Below are positions 58,501 through 64,000 of a stretch of 64,000 bases of DNA, in pieces. Source of the DNA: Diphasiastrum complanatum (Eukaryota; Streptophyta; Lycopodiopsida; Lycopodiales; Lycopodiaceae). The first letter of the stretch is position 1; each line of letters begins with the position of its first letter. The position numbers and the translations under genes were made by a program. The stretch spans positions 45,020,484-45,084,483 of the forward strand of contig CM055102.1 of the NCBI GenBank assembly GCA_029204225.1, given 5' to 3'. Under the pieces are notes generated by a model. That model did no database searches. It had not been told where the DNA came from and was given only the letters and a program-made list of their open reading frames with translations.

Positions 58501-58559
58501 GTTGGAGCCCGCTCCTGCTGCTAACCCAGAGATTATTGATGGCATGCTACAGCGGCTTG
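31884..58559 (+). CDS. SAPS-domain (SIT4-associated) PP6 regulatory subunit, N-terminal exons 1-10, 3'-incomplete
   Basis: Regulatory subunit of PP6-type serine/threonine phosphatase; the SAPS domain binds the catalytic subunit. Exons: 31884-31922, 41150-41253, 41547-41633, 41746-41821, 41990-42064, 42182-42235, 42675-42734, 57761-57877, 58032-58126, 58357-58559. All introns are GT-AG and all phases join. The start [15 protein letters not shown] is the conserved N-terminus of this family. Further blocks are [114 protein letters not shown] and [17 protein letters not shown]. About 300 residues lie in the window; exon 11 onward lies beyond the right edge. Introns 1 (9.2 kb), 7 (15.0 kb) and 10 (over 5.4 kb) are filled with retrotransposons, the rest are 112-439 bases. 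No exon has a stop or frameshift, so I infer a working gene. Confidence 0.92.
32998..33365 (+). repeat. LTR-like GC-rich fragment in SAPS intron 1
   Basis: It starts TGTTGGGTTTTGTTAAGG near 33004 and holds a GC-rich palindromic core, GGGGGGCGCTGCCCCCC at about 33127-33143, followed by more runs of C and G. LTRs of some plant copia families have TGTTGGGTTTT starts and GCGCTGCCCCC cores, so this may be a solo LTR. I see no clear right end and no target duplication. Confidence 0.3.
33600..34350 (-). pseudogene. LINE ORF2 C-terminal fragment (LINE a)
   Basis: On the - strand, from about 34346: [20 protein letters not shown], then [32 protein letters not shown], then the Cys/His zinc-ribbon end [20 protein letters not shown]. 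This is the usual end of a plant L1-like ORF2. The same blocks occur in LINE b (36867-37400), so these are two copies of one family. Several stops and frameshifts are present. Confidence 0.75.
34451..34520. repeat. (AG)n microsatellite
   Basis: Seventy bases of perfect AG dinucleotide between the LINE a fragment and copia E. Confidence 0.97.
34660..36400 (+). pseudogene. Copia E integrase tail, reverse transcriptase and RNase H
   Basis: The frame opens with [20 protein letters not shown] (integrase C-terminus). RT blocks follow: [74 protein letters not shown], then after a TAG the catalytic [13 protein letters not shown]. Both catalytic blocks are intact. RNase H reads [40 protein letters not shown] and [16 protein letters not shown], ending [20 protein letters not shown]. 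At least three frameshifts and two in-frame stops are present. Confidence 0.84.
36410..36864 (+). repeat. Copia E 3' LTR
   Basis: It starts TGTTAGAAATT and ends AATTTCTAACA: perfect 11-base inverted ends. It contains a TATA-like CTATTTAAGG at about 36704-36713. It shows no marked divergence inside its inverted ends, but the 5' partner is absent, so its age cannot be judged. Confidence 0.85.
36867..38940 (-). pseudogene. LINE b: endonuclease end, RT and C-terminus of ORF2
   Basis: From 38913 down: endonuclease blocks [40 protein letters not shown] (the SDH catalytic motif). RT follows at 37972-37457: [56 protein letters not shown] (motif A Asp kept) and GVRQGVPSP. After that only scraps survive, ending in [17 protein letters not shown] at 36867, where copia E cuts it. 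Many stops and frame changes. Confidence 0.8.
39090..40545 (-). pseudogene. LINE c: ORF2 apurinic endonuclease domain
   Basis: From about 40545: [20 protein letters not shown], then [75 protein letters not shown] and a [14 protein letters not shown] block that matches the (T)GDFN motif with Asp changed to Asn. The SDH motif reads [11 protein letters not shown] at about 39460. It repeats the endonuclease part of LINE b, in the same orientation. The RT is missing. Confidence 0.75.
40546..41149 (+). other. End of SAPS intron 1 with a palindromic cluster
   Basis: Non-coding. CCCACGGTTCTCAGAACCGTGGG (about 40900-40922) is an almost perfect palindrome; ACGGTTC/GAACCGT words recur up to 41085, around an AT-rich TTAATTAACTAATTAATTAA stretch. 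This looks like a small inverted-repeat element of the kind also seen at 51800-52292. Confidence 0.45.
41150..42734 (+). CDS. SAPS gene exons 2-7
   Basis: Six short exons (104, 87, 76, 75, 54 and 60 bases) separated by compact introns of 112-439 bases. Phases: exon 2 ends after two bases of a Tyr codon (TA|C), exon 3 after two bases of Lys (AA|G), the rest at codon ends. Exon 6 ([18 protein letters not shown]) departs from the usual RKTIPLMxYxQ spelling but stays in frame. Intron 6 holds a 43-base tandem repeat. Confidence 0.9.
42457..42585. repeat. Tandem repeat, 43-base unit, three copies
   Basis: TGGAAGTCTTTCTTGGCATC starts at 42457, 42500 and 42543. The copies differ by only a few bases, so the array is recent. 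It lies inside SAPS intron 6 and does not touch the splice sites. Confidence 0.9.
42735..43206 (+). other. Start of SAPS intron 7, no feature
   Basis: Ordinary AT-rich intron sequence between the exon 7 donor and the copia F target site. Nothing recognised. Confidence 0.5.
43212..43616 (+). repeat. Copia F 5' LTR
   Basis: It starts TGTTGAAGAGTAATG and ends GCAAATCATCA. It is 4 bases longer than the 3' LTR: three extra bases at CATTTCTTCTTC and one at GTTTTCC. Confidence 0.95.
43617..43631 (+). other. Primer binding site of copia F
   Basis: TGGTATCAGAGCAGG follows the LTR end without a gap and is complementary to the 3' end of initiator tRNA-Met, the usual copia primer. Confidence 0.9.
44086..44790 (+). 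pseudogene. Copia F gag
   Basis: Chosen start is the ATG at 44086 ([10 protein letters not shown]), since the family begins near the conserved [14 protein letters not shown] block. Further blocks: [51 protein letters not shown] at 44629-44631 stands where Gln is expected, after which the same frame continues [12 protein letters not shown] and a Lys-rich tail to about 44760. No CCHC knuckle is readable, so it was probably lost by a deletion near 44770. Confidence 0.85.
44791..46440 (+). pseudogene. Copia F protease and integrase
   Basis: The protease active site reads [17 protein letters not shown] has become D-F-G. The integrase zinc site keeps both His ([10 protein letters not shown]), but the second Cys is Ser ([10 protein letters not shown]). 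Core: [10 protein letters not shown] (first Asp present), [14 protein letters not shown] (second Asp), then a frameshift at about 45775 and [20 protein letters not shown] with the catalytic Glu. C-terminus: [20 protein letters not shown] and [20 protein letters not shown]. Confidence 0.88.
46459..48030 (+). pseudogene. Copia F reverse transcriptase and RNase H, with a deletion across RT motif A
   Basis: RT begins [20 protein letters not shown] and [16 protein letters not shown]. After FAPVAKM the sequence jumps to AAGAGTGCCTTTCTTAATGG in another frame: about 25-30 residues, including the motif A Asp of [11 protein letters not shown], are missing. RT then continues [35 protein letters not shown] and [14 protein letters not shown] (YVDD intact). 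RNase H follows in two frames: [38 protein letters not shown] and [16 protein letters not shown], ending [20 protein letters not shown]. Confidence 0.88.
48038..48438 (+). repeat. Copia F 3' LTR
   Basis: It follows the purine tract TTAAGAGGGGG and ends AAATCATCA. By eye about 97-98% identical to the 5' LTR, so the insertion is young compared with the other elements here. Confidence 0.95.
48444..50327 (+). other. SAPS intron 7, central part, no gene
   Basis: AT-rich intron sequence. A loose GATA/CAGATA tract runs from about 48886 to 49000. At 49255-49370 the words GAATCGG/CCGAATCGG recur several times together with AGGGTTTT, which may be decayed repeat. No coding frame recognised. Confidence 0.5.
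50328..50565. repeat. Two-copy tandem repeat, unit about 117 bases
   Basis: TTTGGTTGGACCTTTGGATTTTATG (50328 on) is repeated as TTTTGGTTGGATCTTTAGTTTTTATG (50447 on), with shared GGTGCTCAAGAA, GATTGGTGGAAGAT and AGTAGAAAT/CTAGAAAT. The copies have drifted by about 15%. Confidence 0.8.
50566..51143 (+). other. SAPS intron 7, no gene recognised
   Basis: Open frames of 78 and 87 codons on the + strand (50684-50947 and 50980-51216) resemble no family I know and have no supporting signal; I read them as chance. Confidence 0.4.
51144..51431 (+). repeat. Possible copia LTR with primer-site-like end
   Basis: A stretch starting TGTTAGAATAGC and ending GCGTTGTGACA (51144-51416) is followed by TGGTTCTAAAGAGCC, close to the copia primer-site form. 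TG/CA ends and length (273 bases) fit a small LTR, like that of copia H (277 bases). No second copy or pol is attached. Confidence 0.4.
51828..52292 (+). mobile_element. Gypsy RT fragment bounded by inverted repeats
   Basis: CAAGTGCCGTACCACGGCACC at about 51830-51850 recurs inverted at about 52270-52292 (the + strand shows GGTGCCGTGGTACGGCACTTG). Each arm is itself palindromic around GTAC, and poly-T runs lie just inside both arms. The 420 bases between carry one end of a gypsy RT. The layout resembles a small non-autonomous inverted-repeat element holding captured sequence. I see no target duplication. Confidence 0.45.
51875..52207 (+). pseudogene. Ty3/gypsy reverse transcriptase fragment
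   Basis: Reads EIFIDDFCV (catalytic FIDD block), then after a stop [36 protein letters not shown] and [20 protein letters not shown]. These are the last RT motifs and the RT/RNase H connection of gypsy elements (Athila/Tat-like spelling). Two stops lie after the FIDD block. The pieces on either side are missing. Confidence 0.78.
52293..52607 (+). other. SAPS intron 7, no feature recognised
   Basis: AT-rich intron DNA between the inverted-repeat element and the copia G LTR. No coding signal or repeat seen. Confidence 0.5.
52608..53061 (+). repeat. Copia G 5' LTR
   Basis: It starts TGTTAGAAATAATAAATG and ends TTTGATTTCCTACA, directly before the primer site. A TATA-like CTATTTATATG lies at about 52889-52899 and a (CTT)n tract at 52980-53009. 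The end (from AGCATTGCTACTAC) is repeated at 53823-53955. Confidence 0.8.
53757..54170 (+). pseudogene. Copia G gag, split by an LTR fragment
   Basis: The gag N-terminus reads [20 protein letters not shown] from about 53757. It is interrupted in NYS by the last part of the LTR (53823-53955, AGCATTGC to CCTACA) and resumes [20 protein letters not shown] and [18 protein letters not shown] to about 54140. A recombination between LTR and gag, or a template switch during reverse transcription, could make this order. Confidence 0.7.
54190..54735 (+). pseudogene. Copia G reverse transcriptase fragment
   Basis: Blocks: [20 protein letters not shown] (end of motif A region), [23 protein letters not shown] sequence with a frameshift, [20 protein letters not shown] (the YVDD motif as YLDD), [33 protein letters not shown]. 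It starts after the catalytic motif A Asp and ends in the connection domain. Confidence 0.75.
54858..56024 (-). pseudogene. Copia H protease/integrase remnant with 28-residue triplication
   Basis: One open frame of 388 codons. Three copies of a 28-residue unit ([12 protein letters not shown] followed by SSRT and HTDI) precede the GAG-pre-integrase zinc site [18 protein letters not shown] and [18 protein letters not shown]. The integrase core is almost entirely deleted: it jumps from a degenerate first Asp region to [19 protein letters not shown] of the C-terminus. The end is the acidic linker [20 protein letters not shown]. The frame is open although the product could have no known activity; I do not think it is a functional gene. 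Confidence 0.75.
55626..55877. repeat. Tandem repeat, 84-base unit, three copies, in frame
   Basis: Units start GATATCGGT at 55626, 55710 and 55794, each exactly 84 bases apart. Each unit has GATATCGG near its start and GATCCGATATTGGTA near its end, so its two ends are partly inverted to each other. As 84 is divisible by three and no unit has a stop on the - strand, the copia H frame passes through. Confidence 0.92.
56069..56268. repeat. Two-copy direct repeat, unit about 92 bases
   Basis: CTTTTCACAACAACTA, GTAAAAATCTCC, CACTCAACAGATTTTCAATC and TGTCTGATGCTGCC occur in both copies (start about 56074 and 56166). It lies in the leader of copia H. Confidence 0.88.
56452..56728 (-). repeat. Copia H 5' LTR
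   Basis: On the - strand it starts TGTTAGAAATCAATG at 56728 and ends TTATTGACA next to TGGTATCAGAGC. It contains GGGTTTATATGTACA, a TATA-like stretch, at about 56568-56582. Confidence 0.8.
56729..57760 (+). other. End of SAPS intron 7, no feature
   Basis: Intron sequence up to the exon 8 acceptor TTTTGTGCAG. Short frames such as 56736-56972 (-) match nothing known. No repeat of note. Confidence 0.55.
57761..58559 (+). CDS. SAPS gene exons 8-10
   Basis: Exon 8 (57761-57877) codes [20 protein letters not shown] onward, exon 9 (58032-58126) [18 protein letters not shown] onward. Exon 10 is taken from 58357, because [16 protein letters not shown] fits the family directly. A second acceptor (CTCTATGCAG, exon from 58282) would add 25 in-frame residues without a stop. 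The donor at 58560 (CTTG|GTTAGT) leaves phase 1; exon 11 is not in the window. Confidence 0.9.
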
Positions 58560-59556
58560 GTTAGTCTCTATTGAATTGCTGGGGGTGCATTTTCTGGGCA
58601 TATAAGCCAACAAAGCAATAAGCAGAAAATGAGAGTGGAAATTATTATAATTGCTAATCTCATTACCACTAAAGAAGGAAAGATTGTCAAGCTCACTTAA
58701 TCTACAAGGTAAATCAGGGGCGGCGAGGCTTTTAAGAGGAAACGAGAGACTTTCACCTATTTTTGTTAGAGGAGAAAGGAATGAGAAATATTTACGAAAC
58801 TATCAGGAACCATCACCTGGGTTGCCTGCCCATGGGGTGGCACCGATGATTCTTGGGATGAACCATGGCAATGTGTTTTTTGGGTCTTGTAAGTGGAGTG
58901 ACAGTGTTTGTGGGTCTATTCATGGCAGTAGAAAATTGATTTAAGCACACTCACTAAGGCTTAGAATGACAATGCAGCTTGATATTCTTAATTCTTTCTA
59001 CTAGCAAAAGGGATTGTCCTCAATGCTTGTGAAATCTCGTAGTCGAGTGTGCCATAGTCAGTTCGTAGTTCGAGATTCTTGTGAAGTAGAAAGACCTAGA
59101 TTAGGAACGTAATGTTTTGTCACTCGTCTACATTTTTTTTTGTGAATGTTGTTTATTTTATTTTATTTTACTTGAATTATTATTATTTTTTCTTTCTTCT
59201 TGATGATTGTCATTTGCTTCTTAGTCAACATTAGGTCTACCCAAAAGAATCCATATTCTTTCAAAACCCAGTTAGCAAATATGCAATACTGTTTGGCTAG
59301 AACATTTTGTTTATTGAAATCTATATTATTGTTTTGATGTAGATGCTTTGACTTTTTTGGTTGCACATAAATTGTTTCTAAGCTTTACCTTATGACATCA
59401 CTAAATTCTCAATTTAAATTTGTGAAATTAGATATATTCTAATTTCAGAAATAGATATTGTTCTGTCACTTTTAGCGGACATACAAGTTCCTAGTGAATT
59501 TTTGTCCGAGTAGTGGCCAAGTGCATGGTCTTATTGGCATACCTTGAGAGGGTGCG
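58560..59556 (+). other. Start of SAPS intron 10, no gene
   Basis: AT-rich intron DNA. A frame of 97 codons at 58651-58944 is Ser/Arg/Gly-rich without recognisable motifs. A T/A-rich stretch lies at 59130-59200. Nothing else supported. Confidence 0.5.
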
Positions 59557-60080
59557 TGTCATGCCCATGACTGGTCTCGGGTAGCGTGCCCACGCTAGGG
59601 ACCGGTAGACCAACAACCGGTAAGTTAATTGTGACTATAAGGGAATTGGGGCCCTTATGTGTACATGGTCATAATTAATGGTTGTAGGCCTAAACACATG
59701 GTGGTGGAGTTGGTATGGGTCTATCAGTGAGTCATTAGGGAACTGGATGACGTGGCCCAGATACGCTGCAGAGGGTGTCCAGTGAGGTGTCAGCTACTAG
59801 TGGTGCATGGGCCTTGGAGGGTATAAGTATACCTGCTGGGCACTCACTAGTGTATGCTTGATTTGTGATGAGTAGCTACATGTTGTTGGTGTGACTCCTC
59901 TTTCCATGACTCTGATTGATCCATAGCTTGGGGGCTAGATCCGTACGATCTGGGTCTGGTTGAGTTGGTTTAACCTCCACTGGTTCCCTTGGTCGCCCTG
60001 TTGTTTACTCCAAGACAGATCAGTATTTGATGAGGGAGGGCGCCTCTTCTTTCCGCCTGATAACGCTTTTTGAAGTGCGA

Positions 60081-60157
<77 letters not shown>

Positions 60158-60698
60158 CTCACTCGCTCACTCGCTCGCGGGCTGATCTTCTAGATTGGGT
60201 GATGAAGCCCGAGAGGGGTGCGATGGGGAGGCCCGAGAGGCCGTGTGCTGTCACCCGAGGGTAGGACAGGATCGGGGGGGGGGGGGGGGGGGGTAGGTGG
60301 CATATGAACTCCAAGTTTTATTTTTAAAAGTTGATGTTATGCCATACTTAATTGAAGTTGGTGGGGAGGGGGTGGGAGGCTGACCATCATAGTTATTTTT
60401 TGAGTTTTTTGAAGACTTGTGGTTTTTCTTTCTCAAAGTGGGTTTTTCAATCTTTTGGAACTGATATTTTGATTTTGCAGTTATTAATTGAGTTAACAGT
60501 TGTTAATGGATTTTCGTTGCATTGACGGTTAGTTTCGGTTTTTTATTGCTTAAGTATCCATTTGGTGATTCATTGGTATAATTGGTAAATAGAGCAAGTG
60601 TGGTCTAAAATGTAGACACTGCTTAGTTTAGCAAATATTATACCCGTAATGAATACATTAACTAAACGGAATTTTTTTAATTTTCAGTTAGCAAGCAA
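59557..60698 (+). repeat. Probable 5' LTR and leader of gypsy element I
   Basis: TGTCATGCCCATGACTGG at 59557 resembles the TGTCACGCCC start of many plant gypsy LTRs. TATA-like GGGTATAAGTATACC lies at about 59819-59833. (CT)n at 60085-60155 and a run of 17 G at about 60276-60292 follow. I cannot place the LTR end or the primer site; the gag ATG at 60699 gives the outer limit. Confidence 0.45.
60085..60155. repeat. (CT)n microsatellite
   Basis: About 70 bases of CT dinucleotide in the leader of gypsy element I. Ser-Leu or Glu-Arg frames across it are artefacts. Confidence 0.95.
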
Positions 60699-61982
60699 AT
60701 GGATACTGATGAAATTTTGGAGGGGGGTGCTACCGAAATTCACCTGGCATCACCAGGAAGTGATGGGGGAAGTATGGAAATTCAGCCGGCCTCACTCGGC
60801 AGTGATGACACCCTAGACTCAGAAAAACTGTTGCAAACTTTAGGCAAGGCAATTTTAGAACTTCATCAGAGCAGTAAACAACGGAATAAACAAATGCAAA
60901 ATCTATTTAATCAACTGCAAGCAATTAACTCTAACAACTTGGGCTACCAACCGGAAATATTTTCCGGCGATAAAAAGTTAAAACGCCCAGAAGTTGTTGA
61001 AGACTGGATAAACTGTTGGACAAGCTATTTTAGCTTGCACAATGTCCCAGAGGATAAACGAATATCATCGGTTCTATTGTTTCTGGAAGGCAAAGCCTCT
61101 TCTTGGTGGAGGGAACTTTCCATGAAACCGGTGACTTGGGTTGGATTCCTGACGGAATTCCGGAAAGCTTTTGTCACGATAGACGATTCCGAGCTGTATA
61201 TTCGTTTTATCAACTGCAAAATGAGCAGCCGTGAACTGGACGGTTATGTCCAAGAGTTCTTGGACTCTTTGGCCAAGGTGCCGCTTTTTGATCGTAAGTT
61301 AGCACAGTGGCAAATTATTGCCGGACTGCCAGCTGACTATCAAAATGAATGCAAACGAAATATCCTCAACTCACTAGAGGATGCTATCCGTGTGGCGAAA
61401 GCCTATGATAGTACAGTTGTTGCATCATGGAAAAGCGTGTACGGCAAAACGGCCCCGAAACCCAAGCAAGAAAAATCTAACAAGCGTAAGAAATTGTTTT
61501 TTGACGAGCTGGAAGTAGAAGTGTACCAACAGTCAAAGAAGAAGAAGAATAAGAAAAAATTGGTGGTGAAAGACAAAGCACGGTTGGCGGCGCTTAAACA
61601 AAATCTGTGTTTCCTCTGCAATAAACCCGGGCACCGTGCTAAACAGTGCCCCGAACGGAAAACAAAGTCGTTTCGTTTCATGACTGTGGATTTACCGACA
61701 GGTAAATTGGAAGTCAATTTGTTAAATAATTGTGACTGTACTTGTAACTTTAGTGCACTCTCTTTTAAGCCTAATGAATTGTTTTGTGTTAGAGGCAATA
61801 TTTTAGGGAAAGACGTGAATGTGCTATTTGATTCAGGTAGTACTCACAATTTTTTGAATGCTCAACTTGTGCAGAAGCTCCGAGTGCCCACCATGGCCAG
61901 TGATCACCGTTACGTGGTCCGTCTTGCCTCAGGGTCGGACACTGAGATTTGGGATGTCAAAGTCTCGAACTTAGAGCTTTAG
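60699..61982 (+). CDS. Gypsy I gag and start of protease
   Basis: A continuous 427-codon frame from ATG 60699. Residues about 90-210 form the retrotransposon capsid region (VVEDWINCWTSYFSLHNVPE, SSVLLFLEGKASSWWREL). A Lys-rich stretch (KKKKNKKK) precedes a perfect CCHC knuckle CFLCNKPGHRAKQC at residues 304-317. The protease active site DSGSTHNFLN begins at residue 378. The frame ends at TAG 61980-61982, in the middle of the protease, after LEL; the following codons continue the protease in the same frame. Either a CAG or other codon was mutated, or the stop is read through. I favour mutation, because pol downstream is broken too. Confidence 0.88.
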   Translation: MDTDEILEGGATEIHLASPGSDGGSMEIQPASLGSDDTLDSEKLLQTLGKAILELHQSSKQRNKQMQNLFNQLQAINSNNLGYQPEIFSGDKKLKRPEVVEDWINCWTSYFSLHNVPEDKRISSVLLFLEGKASSWWRELSMKPVTWVGFLTEFRKAFVTIDDSELYIRFINCKMSSRELDGYVQEFLDSLAKVPLFDRKLAQWQIIAGLPADYQNECKRNILNSLEDAIRVAKAYDSTVVASWKSVYGKTAPKPKQEKSNKRKKLFFDELEVEVYQQSKKKKNKKKLVVKDKARLAALKQNLCFLCNKPGHRAKQCPERKTKSFRFMTVDLPTGKLEVNLLNNCDCTCNFSALSFKPNELFCVRGNILGKDVNVLFDSGSTHNFLNAQLVQKLRVPTMASDHRYVVRLASGSDTEIWDVKVSNLEL

Positions 61983-62770
61983 ATGCAGGACTATGTTGAG
62001 CCGTTGGATTTCCATGTCATGAATCTAGACCGGACTGATGTGATTTTGGGCTATGAATGGTTTTTTGGCAATTCACACTCTTTAGAGATAGATTTTAAAA
62101 ATCATTCTATGGTATTTAAAGGTAAGTTTGATCAGATTGTCTCTATTTCTGGAGAGACCGATGTACTTCCATCGCCGATGATTTCCTCGGCTGAATCAAT
62201 TGAGAAACTTCATGATTCTGAGTATGAACTCTTTCACTTGCTTTTGAAATCTCGTATGCATTGTGATGTTGGAGATGTGAATGTGTTTTTATGCTTTAAC
62301 ACTGAAATTTTGCATCAGGAACAACAGCTTTTGCATCAGGAACAACAGCTTTTGCAAGATTTAAAGCAAGAGATAAATGAAGTTTTTCCGAAGCAACTAC
62401 CTTATGGACTACCACCCGCTCGGTCGGTGGATCATAAGATAGATCTTTTGCCCGATAGCCGTCCTAACTTCAGACAACCATATCGGTTTAGTCAAAAGAA
62501 GAGGAGGAAGTGGCTAGGCAGATCGAGGAGTATCTTAGGATGGGACACATAAGACCTAGTAAATCTCCATGGGGAGCACCTGTCCTTCTTAAGAGTAAGA
62601 AAGATGGGAGTTTCCAGCTATGTGTAGATTACAAGGGTCTGAACAAATCAACAATTAAAAATAAATACCCGTTGCCCAGGATGGACGATCTCATAGATCG
62701 ATTGAATGGAGCTAAATACTTCACGAAAATTGATCTACGTACGGGATACCATCAGATCAGGATGTATCTA
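61983..62770 (+). pseudogene. Gypsy I protease end and reverse transcriptase start
   Basis: The protease end reads VMNLDRTDVILGYEWF. A 24-base unit is doubled at about 62311-62358 (LHQEQQL twice). RT starts PYGLPPARSVDHKIDLLPDS; one frameshift at about 62500 in the (E)[12 protein letters not shown] region; then [40 protein letters not shown] and [15 protein letters not shown] (motif A, Asp present). It stops there: the YVDD half of the RT is deleted. Confidence 0.85.
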
Positions 62771-63480
62771 AAACCGGTTTAAGGACCATGTTGCAGAGGA
62801 GTACTCAAAGATTGCTGCACCTCTCAACAATATGTTGAAAGGAGTGAAAAGCCGCAAAGGCAGGCCAAGTCCTCCCATTAGATGGAATGAGAAATTAGAT
62901 GAGAGTTTTCGCAAACTCAAGCTTCTAATTGCCTCAGCTCCAGTTTTGAGGATAGTAGATCCAGATTTGCCTTTTGTCATTATCATTGACGCGAGTGATA
63001 CGGCTATTGGAGCTGTTCTCTTACAGGAGGGTCAGCCCGTTGCCTTTGAGAGTAAAAAACTAACCGATGCACAGGTCAGGTACCACTCAGGAAAAAGTGC
63101 TTTTTGCTGTGATCCATGCTTTGAAATCATGGAGGCATTACCTGTACGGTAATGAATTCGTGGTTAATACGGATCATCAACCTTTAAAGTATTTCTGTAA
63201 TCAGAATGATTTGCGAGGTCGTAAGGCCAGATGGGCAGAACTCATGCAAGAATTTGACTATAAAGTGTGGTATATCAGAGGCTCATCTAATCAGGTGGTT
63301 GATGCACTTAGTCGAATTGGTGAAGTGAACGAACTTTCCTTCACTGAGATCAGTGCGGACTTTTATCTCTACCTGAGAGGTCTTTATGAGAAAGACCCAC
63401 ATTTTGGACCAATTTGGAATAGGGTTCTAGCAGTTTCATCAAGCGGGACTGATGATCATACTGATGACTTCCCTATCCGT
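62771..63480 (+). pseudogene. Gypsy I connection and RNase H
   Basis: [20 protein letters not shown] (tether) follows the RT break within 15 bases, so about 130 residues are missing. RNase H: FVIIIDASDTAIGAVLLQEG (first Asp present), a frameshift near 63090, AVIHALKSWRHYLYGNEFVV, NTDHQPLKYF and KARWAELMQEFDYKVWYIRG, then VVDALSRIGEVNEL. Confidence 0.85.
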
Positions 63481-64000
63481 AATGGACTTTTGTTCAAGAA
63501 AGGGAAGGTTTGTGTGCCTAATGTGGATGTTGTTAAGAATAAAATTCTTTATGAATGTCATGAGTCACCATGCGCAGACATACATCGTACATTGGATTTG
63601 GTACAAGGGATTTTTATTGGCCAAAACTTAAGCCCTTTGTAGAATCTTATGTGGTCAAGTGTGACCAATGCCAGTTGAATAAAGCTGAATGCCATAAGGC
63701 TGGTGGTTTGTTGCATCCACTGGATATCCCTGATAAGAGATGGGATAGTATTTCCATGGATTTTGTGGTTGGGTTACCGCGGATGAATAAATAGCATGAT
63801 GCAATTTGGGTTGTGGTCGACCGTCTTAGCAAATCGGCTACGTTTATTCTGGTAAAGACCACCGCGAAGGCTTCTGATTTAGCTCAGATATTTGTAGAGC
63901 GTCTGTTTAGGCTTTACGGTTTACCAAGTGATATTGTGAGCGATCGCGACCCGAAGTTCACCGGTCACTTTTGGTCGGCCGTATTCGCTAAACTAGAGAC
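63481..64000 (+). pseudogene. Gypsy I integrase, cut by the window end
   Basis: The HHCC zinc domain is present across a one-base frameshift at about 63575 (YECHESPCAD, then HxG replaced, KCDQCQLNKAECHKAGGLLH). The core starts WDSISMDFVVGLPRMNK (first Asp), a TAG at 63792-63794, HDAIWVVVDRLSKSATFILV and PSDIVSDRDPKFTGHFW with the second Asp. The Glu lies beyond the window. Confidence 0.83.

Larger units (their letters stand above)
60699..64000 (+). mobile_element. Gypsy element I internal region, open at the window end
   Basis: Order is gag, protease, RT, RNase H, integrase: the Ty3/gypsy order, unlike the copia elements of this window. Gag is intact but pol has a stop, at least three frameshifts and a deletion of most of RT. 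Integrase is still open at base 64000. It lies in SAPS intron 10, in the gene's sense. Confidence 0.88.

Overview
The window looks like nuclear DNA of a land plant. It holds two interrupted single-copy-type plant genes on the + strand, buried in decayed LTR retrotransposons (mostly Ty1/copia), LINE remnants and long CT/GA and CA microsatellites. Very long introns filled with retroelements, and protein spellings that look to me more like seed-free plants than flowering plants, suggest a large-genome fern, lycophyte or similar. That placement is a low-confidence guess; no marker in the window settles it.

Layout. (1) 274-2323: five exons of a SufC/ABCI6-type ABC ATPase of plastid Fe-S cluster assembly; its first exon(s) lie upstream of the window. 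(2) 2.3-4.8 kb: unclassified DNA, a gypsy-type polypurine tract with LTR start, and a copia RT scrap. (3) 4.8-12.4 kb: a near-complete but dead copia element (A) on the - strand, head-to-head with + strand LTR/gag copies, inverted repeats and a large (TC)n(CA)n tract. (4) 12.4-13.1 kb: a one-frame, stop-riddled open frame on the - strand that looks like a reverse transcriptase of neither copia nor LINE type. (5) 13.2-21 kb: three related copia remnants (B, C, D). (6) 21-24.5 kb: a gag-only LTR element whose LTR is rich in CACGTG/CACATGTG palindromes. (7) 24.5-28.6 kb: decayed copia with a 640-bp direct repeat. (8) 28.7-31.9 kb: CT-rich, telo-box-rich DNA that probably contains the promoter and 5' leader of the second gene.

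(9) 31884 to beyond 58559: ten N-terminal exons of a SAPS-domain (SIT4-associated, PP6 regulatory subunit) protein. Intron 1 (9.2 kb) carries LINE fragments and copia E. Intron 7 (15.0 kb) carries a full-length copia F (5-bp target duplication CAAAA, 401-405 bp LTRs), copia G and H remnants, and a gypsy RT scrap held between inverted repeats. Intron 10 runs into a gypsy element (59.5-64 kb, still open at the window end). All exon phases join correctly, so both host genes are probably functional despite the load.

No rRNA or tRNA gene, CRISPR array or operon-like system is present. The most unusual items are the unclassified RT-like relic (12.4-13.1 kb), the gag-only element with its palindromic LTR, the repeat-bounded gypsy capture, the in-frame 84-bp triplication in copia H, and the host gene interrupted by a 15-kb intron.
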